Source of the DNA: CAKPSH01 sp964634355
GTDB lineage: Bacteria; Bacillota; Clostridia; TANB77; CAG-508
Assembly: GCA_964634355.1 (NCBI GenBank)
Contig: CAZWIF010000020.1
Span: 1 to 19,396, forward strand
DNA length: 19,396 nucleotides
Direction: 5' to 3'
Shown here piece by piece: positions 17,306 to 19,396 of the stretch; the first letter of the stretch is position 1, and every line of letters begins with the position of its first letter. The notes beneath the pieces were generated by a model. That model made no database searches, was not told where the DNA came from, and saw nothing but the letters and a program-made list of their open reading frames with translations. Made by a program: the position numbers and the translations under genes.

Positions 17306-17398
17306 ATTAGAACATTAAATAAAATAAAGAAATATTGTTAAATTGTAGGGGCAGGCCTTGCGTCTGCCCTTTGGAACAGAAATTAGAACATTAAATAA
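17304..17398. repeat. TGTAGGGG hairpin repeat between 19-bp direct repeats
   Basis: The 26-nt repeat at 17344-17369 is identical to the reverse complement of 191-216. It stands between two exact direct copies of AAATTAGAACATTAAATAA, at 17304-17322 and 17380-17398. The first copy overlaps the recJ stop codon. The direct repeats could be a target duplication or a local tandem duplication that carried the repeat along. Confidence 0.75.
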
Positions 17399-17423
17399 CA
17401 TATAAAAAATTGCAAATCAAATC

Positions 17424-17449
17424 TGTAGAGGTCGCCGTCTTCGGCGACC
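17424..17449. repeat. TGTAGAGG hairpin repeat, GTCGCC variant
   Basis: After TGTAGA comes a perfect eight-pair hairpin GGTCGCCG-TCTT-CGGCGACC (17430-17449). It shares the outer TGTAG-GG motif and inner GTCGCC arm with the longer hairpin at 19233-19262, so the two are one subfamily. The remaining 110 bp up to 17563 is AT-rich with no gene that I can support. Confidence 0.7.
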
Positions 17450-17563
17450 CGAAACAATTATTGGATTTTTGCAAGGAATATATAACGAAAAACAAGGCAA
17501 ATGATTTTTTATTAACAGATAAAAATAAAAAAAGAATATAAAGAAATTATCTACACATAATAA

Positions 17564-17788
17564 ATTGTTACAGGATAATGGTTTTTATATTTATTTACTA
17601 TGAGAAACAAGATATATAAATAAAAAAATTCCGTTCTCCAAGGCGTTTAAGTGACGTTGGTTTTTCAAAATAACGTGACACACTCTGCTTTGGAGTAAGC
17701 AAATAAAATCTCAAGGTCGAACTCGTTTTTTTCTTTATATATCTTGTTTCTCTAATTAATTTGAAATAAACCATTATCCAGTAACAAT
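17564..17788. mobile_element. Nested inverted-repeat element, about 225 bp (MITE-like or structured RNA)
   Basis: Outer arms ATTGTTAC-A-GGATAATGGTTT (17564-17584) and AAACCATTATCC-A-GTAACAAT (17768-17788) pair at 20 of 21 positions. Inner arms GAGAAACAAGATATATAAA (17602-17620) and its exact complement at 17734-17752 extend through seven further A-T pairs after one mismatch, giving a 27-position stem. The enclosed core (17629-17725) is clearly GC-richer than its surroundings and holds two smaller stems: CTCCAAGGC (17636-17644) with GCTTTGGAG (17687-17695), and ACGTT (17654-17658) with AACGT (17672-17676). No open frame of note is present. A non-autonomous mobile element fits the terminal repeats and foreign core; a transcribed structured RNA is the alternative. 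Confidence 0.6.
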
Positions 17789-17836
17789 AAATTTGATAAA
17801 TCTCAAAAAAGTATTTTAAAATAGTAAATTTTATGC

Positions 17837-17854
17837 TATACTATAAATAGTATA
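17837..17854. promoter_or_regulatory. 18-bp AT palindrome, possible operator
   Basis: TATACTAT and ATAGTATA are perfect inverted arms around AA. The site lies about 70 bp before the interrupted frame at 17923 and is followed by an A run. It might be a repressor site or part of a promoter; the AT-rich context makes chance possible. Confidence 0.35.
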
Positions 17855-17922
17855 AAAAAAGAGATGTATTGAAATGATATAAGTAAATAATATTCAAGAT
17901 TAAAAAACAGCACTAAATCAAA

Positions 17923-18111
17923 ATGGAGAAATGGTTACCTTTAGGAGAATTATTTGAATTTGATAAATAATAATTTGCGTTACATAAAGGATTAGATAAT
18001 CCAATCGTGGTTGAAGAACAAATATTAATAACTCCAGAGAGGACAAGTTTTGTAACTGCTGAGTGCGCGGAACATAGATTAGTTGGTATTTTATTAAATT
18101 GGATAATGTAA
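17923..18111 (+). pseudogene. Small reading frame broken by two adjacent TAA codons
   Basis: From ATG at 17923 one frame reads MEKWLPLGELFEFDK, then TAA TAA, then continues open for 45 codons as FALHKGLDNPIVVEEQ..., including ILITPERTSFVTAECAEHRL and ending NWIM before a stop at 18109-18111. The protein-like composition on both sides of the paired stops, in the same frame, suggests a decayed small gene. The opening MEKWLPLG recalls the start of some DUF4176 proteins, but the rest does not clearly match and I do not assign it. No good ribosome binding site precedes the ATG. A separate short gene from the GTG at 18007 is an alternative. Confidence 0.4.
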
Positions 18112-18128
18112 TTAATATATAGTAAAAT
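18099..18128 (+). promoter_or_regulatory. Promoter for membrane protein pair
   Basis: TTGGAT (18099-18104) and TAAAAT (18123-18128) are separated by 18 bp and end 17 bp before the ATG at 18146. The leader would be very short, with the strong GGAGGAG binding site close to the transcript start. Confidence 0.4.
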
Positions 18129-18145
18129 GAATTATTGGAGGAGAA

Positions 18146-18400
18146 ATGAAAAATATTAGAAGAATATTTTATAGTATAATAATAATTATTATTTCGAGTA
18201 TAGTCTTGACTCAAAATTCAGTTTATGCTGTATTACAGTATACATTGCATACATATACTCCACTATATTATATATCAATAATTGTAGTCATGACTATCGT
18301 TACTGGCATTTCAATATTAATATTAAGAAAAATATATAAGGATAATAAATTAGAAAAAAGTACTGATGAAGAAAAAAGAGGAGATGAAACGCAAATATGA
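18146..18400 (+). CDS. Small secreted/membrane protein, unknown
   Basis: I do not recognise this 84-residue protein. It opens with a basic patch and a hydrophobic stretch (MKNIRRIFYSIIIIIISSIV) that ends in SVYA, a plausible signal peptidase site at residue 28. A second hydrophobic segment spans about residues 41-61, followed by a strongly charged tail (KIYKDNKLEKSTDEEKRGDE). The mature form would thus be a single-span protein with a short outer segment and a cytoplasmic tail. GGAGGAG four to five bases before the ATG is an excellent binding site, which supports real expression. Its last codons overlap the next start by four bases (ATGA), so the two proteins are translationally coupled and probably act together. 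Confidence 0.75.
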   Translation: MKNIRRIFYSIIIIIISSIVLTQNSVYAVLQYTLHTYTPLYYISIIVVMTIVTGISILILRKIYKDNKLEKSTDEEKRGDETQI

Positions 18401-18933
18401 ATATAATAGAAAACCCATTATTAAACCCATTATCAATAATAGACGAAGGTGGACCATATTACGTCTATGAGACTTATTCATGGAAAGAAGGTCTAACTCT
18501 ACCTGTTGGTTCTATCCTAATAGCAGCGTTAACTAGCATGATAATTGCTTTAATGATTGGAATAAGAAAAAAAGATTGTATAGCTATTTTAGTAACAAAT
18601 GTTATGACAAAAACTGTAGCAACAGCTTTAATAAAAATATTAGATAGCATAATGTATAACATTTGTTATATGTCAGGAGAATGGGAAAAAGAATATATAA
18701 TTACTATAATAATATTATTGATTCCTATTATTATTGAAGGGGTTATATATAGAAAAATTTTAAAATATAACAAACATAATGGAATTACTGTTTCGTTAAT
18801 ATGTAATGTTGGAATAATTTTATTAGTTTTTTTATTATTTTTTTTAACGCATGTGAAACACTTTATGAAACTTTTTGATTTCGCAACACAAAGTGAAAAT
18901 AATATTATTTTCAAAAGAATTATTCGTGAATAA
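18397..18933 (+). CDS. Multi-pass membrane protein, unknown
   Basis: I do not recognise this 178-residue protein. Residues 1-34 are polar and include IDEGGPYYVYETYSW, probably outside the membrane. Hydrophobic segments follow at about 35-55, 62-85, 99-120 and 130-152, with short basic loops (IRKKD, YRKILKYNKHN). The last 25 residues are polar and basic. The start overlaps the preceding stop as ATGA, with GAGGAG upstream inside the first gene. Together with the 84-residue partner it looks like a two-component membrane unit, but neither protein carries a catalytic motif that I can see. Codon use is as AT-rich as the neighbours. Confidence 0.75.
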   Translation: MNIIENPLLNPLSIIDEGGPYYVYETYSWKEGLTLPVGSILIAALTSMIIALMIGIRKKDCIAILVTNVMTKTVATALIKILDSIMYNICYMSGEWEKEYIITIIILLIPIIIEGVIYRKILKYNKHNGITVSLICNVGIILLVFLLFFLTHVKHFMKLFDFATQSENNIIFKRIIRE

Positions 18934-19070
18934 TAAATATAGAAAATATTATAACATAGTAAAAGACAATAAAGGTAAAACAGATTTTTATTCACAATGC
19001 TAGACATTCAAGTACCTGTAAGACAAAAAAATATTGTTATTCTTAAAATTACATAAGAAGATAATTAAAT

Positions 19071-19107
19071 GCATTTTAAAATTTACGTCAAGTAAAAATT
19101 TAAATGC
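19071..19107. repeat. Imperfect AT hairpin
   Basis: GCATTTTAAAATTTAC (19071-19086) faces GTAAAAATTTAAATGC (19092-19107) at 13 of 16 positions across a five-base loop. It lies about 140 bp after the last membrane gene and has no T run, so a role in termination is uncertain. Confidence 0.35.
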
Positions 19108-19173
19108 AATTCTGTAAAGTAAATGCAAGCTGTACGAATAAATGCGAGTTTAAAGCAATATTTGAACATGGTC

Positions 19174-19324
19174 ATTTCATCAAATATTACAAAATCGTAA
19201 TGTTTCCGAATTCGATATAAATTATCTAATCTGTAGGGGTCGCCGTTTTTGGCGACCCCTACGGACGTAAAATGAATTACCATTACAACATTTTTTATTA
19301 CATTTTTGTAATATTCCATGAAAT
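19174..19324. repeat. 151-bp inverted-repeat element enclosing a GTCGCC hairpin
   Basis: 28-nt arms at 19174-19201 and 19297-19324 pair at 24 of 28 positions (ATTTCAT, AATATTACAAAA and GTAAT are conserved). In the middle, at 19233-19244 and 19251-19262, lies a perfect 12-pair hairpin GTAGGGGTCGCC-GTTTTT-GGCGACCCCTAC, the longest example of the TGTAGGGG family here. The remainder of 18934-19396 shows no gene that I can support. Confidence 0.65.
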
Positions 19325-19396
19325 TATCCTGATTTTTAGGTAAATTATTTACAAAAATAAAATTATATGATAAAACTTATATATAAATTGATGAAG

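Noticed and set aside
17449..17541. Open stretch reading KQLLDFCKEYITKNKANDF
   Set aside because: About 30 codons with no start codon or binding site, beginning at the edge of a hairpin repeat; could be a gene remnant but chance is as likely.
17918..18214. Minus-strand frame of 98 codons rich in Tyr, Ile and Leu
   Set aside because: Composition is what AT-rich antisense DNA gives, and it overlaps the promoter and start of the plus-strand membrane gene.
19083..19319. Minus-strand 78-codon frame
   Set aside because: Runs through the inverted-repeat element and its hairpin; no binding site and no protein-like pattern.

Overview
The window is strongly AT-rich DNA from a low-GC Gram-positive bacterium, most likely an uncultured or draft-assembled member of the Clostridia. 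The evidence is the codon use, the AGGAG-type ribosome binding sites, a SpoIIIE/FtsK translocase, a SpoVB-like flippase, a YlbF-family protein, a TIGR04086-type membrane protein and a Bacillota-style 6S RNA. A run of exactly 100 N shows that it comes from a scaffolded draft assembly. Genus cannot be fixed from the sequence alone.

Layout. Bases 1-375 hold no gene but carry an inverted pair of TGTAGGGG repeats. Next come a small membrane protein (376-741) and a convergent XRE regulator (839-1162, minus), which share a long bidirectional terminator. A clear promoter at 1394-1421 opens a plus-strand run: rsmD (TTG start at 1460), a coiled-coil ATPase-like protein, an 816-residue FtsK/SpoIIIE translocase, an unrecognised 514-residue cytoplasmic protein, a beta-CASP metallo-beta-lactamase RNase, a GH15 glucan hydrolase and an MFS transporter whose annotated start codon lies inside a hairpin. 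Converging on the transporter is a spoVB-like flippase gene broken by a one-base frameshift (11725-13258, minus). Divergent from it are a well-formed promoter and a 6S RNA (about 13362-13597), then a GT4 glycosyltransferase, an assembly gap, ylbF and recJ.

The right end (17306-19396) is gene-poor and repeat-rich. It has several hairpin repeats, a roughly 225-bp nested inverted-repeat element with a GC-richer core, a small reading frame interrupted by two consecutive TAA codons, a two-gene membrane protein operon with a 4-base overlap, and a second inverted-repeat element that encloses a TGTAGGGG hairpin.

How it fits together. Most genes are housekeeping: ribosome methylation (RsmD), chromosome translocation (SpoIIIE/FtsK), RNA processing (beta-CASP enzyme, YlbF), recombination repair (RecJ), transcription control (6S RNA) and envelope or spore polysaccharide work (SpoVB-like, GT4). 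GH15 and GT4 could belong to one alpha-glucan economy, but that is inference. I see no CRISPR array, defence island, integrase or transposase. The least explained parts are the structured repeats at 17564-17788 and 19174-19324, the overlapping hairpins at the MFS start, the unrecognised protein at 5082-6626 and the membrane pair at 18146-18933.
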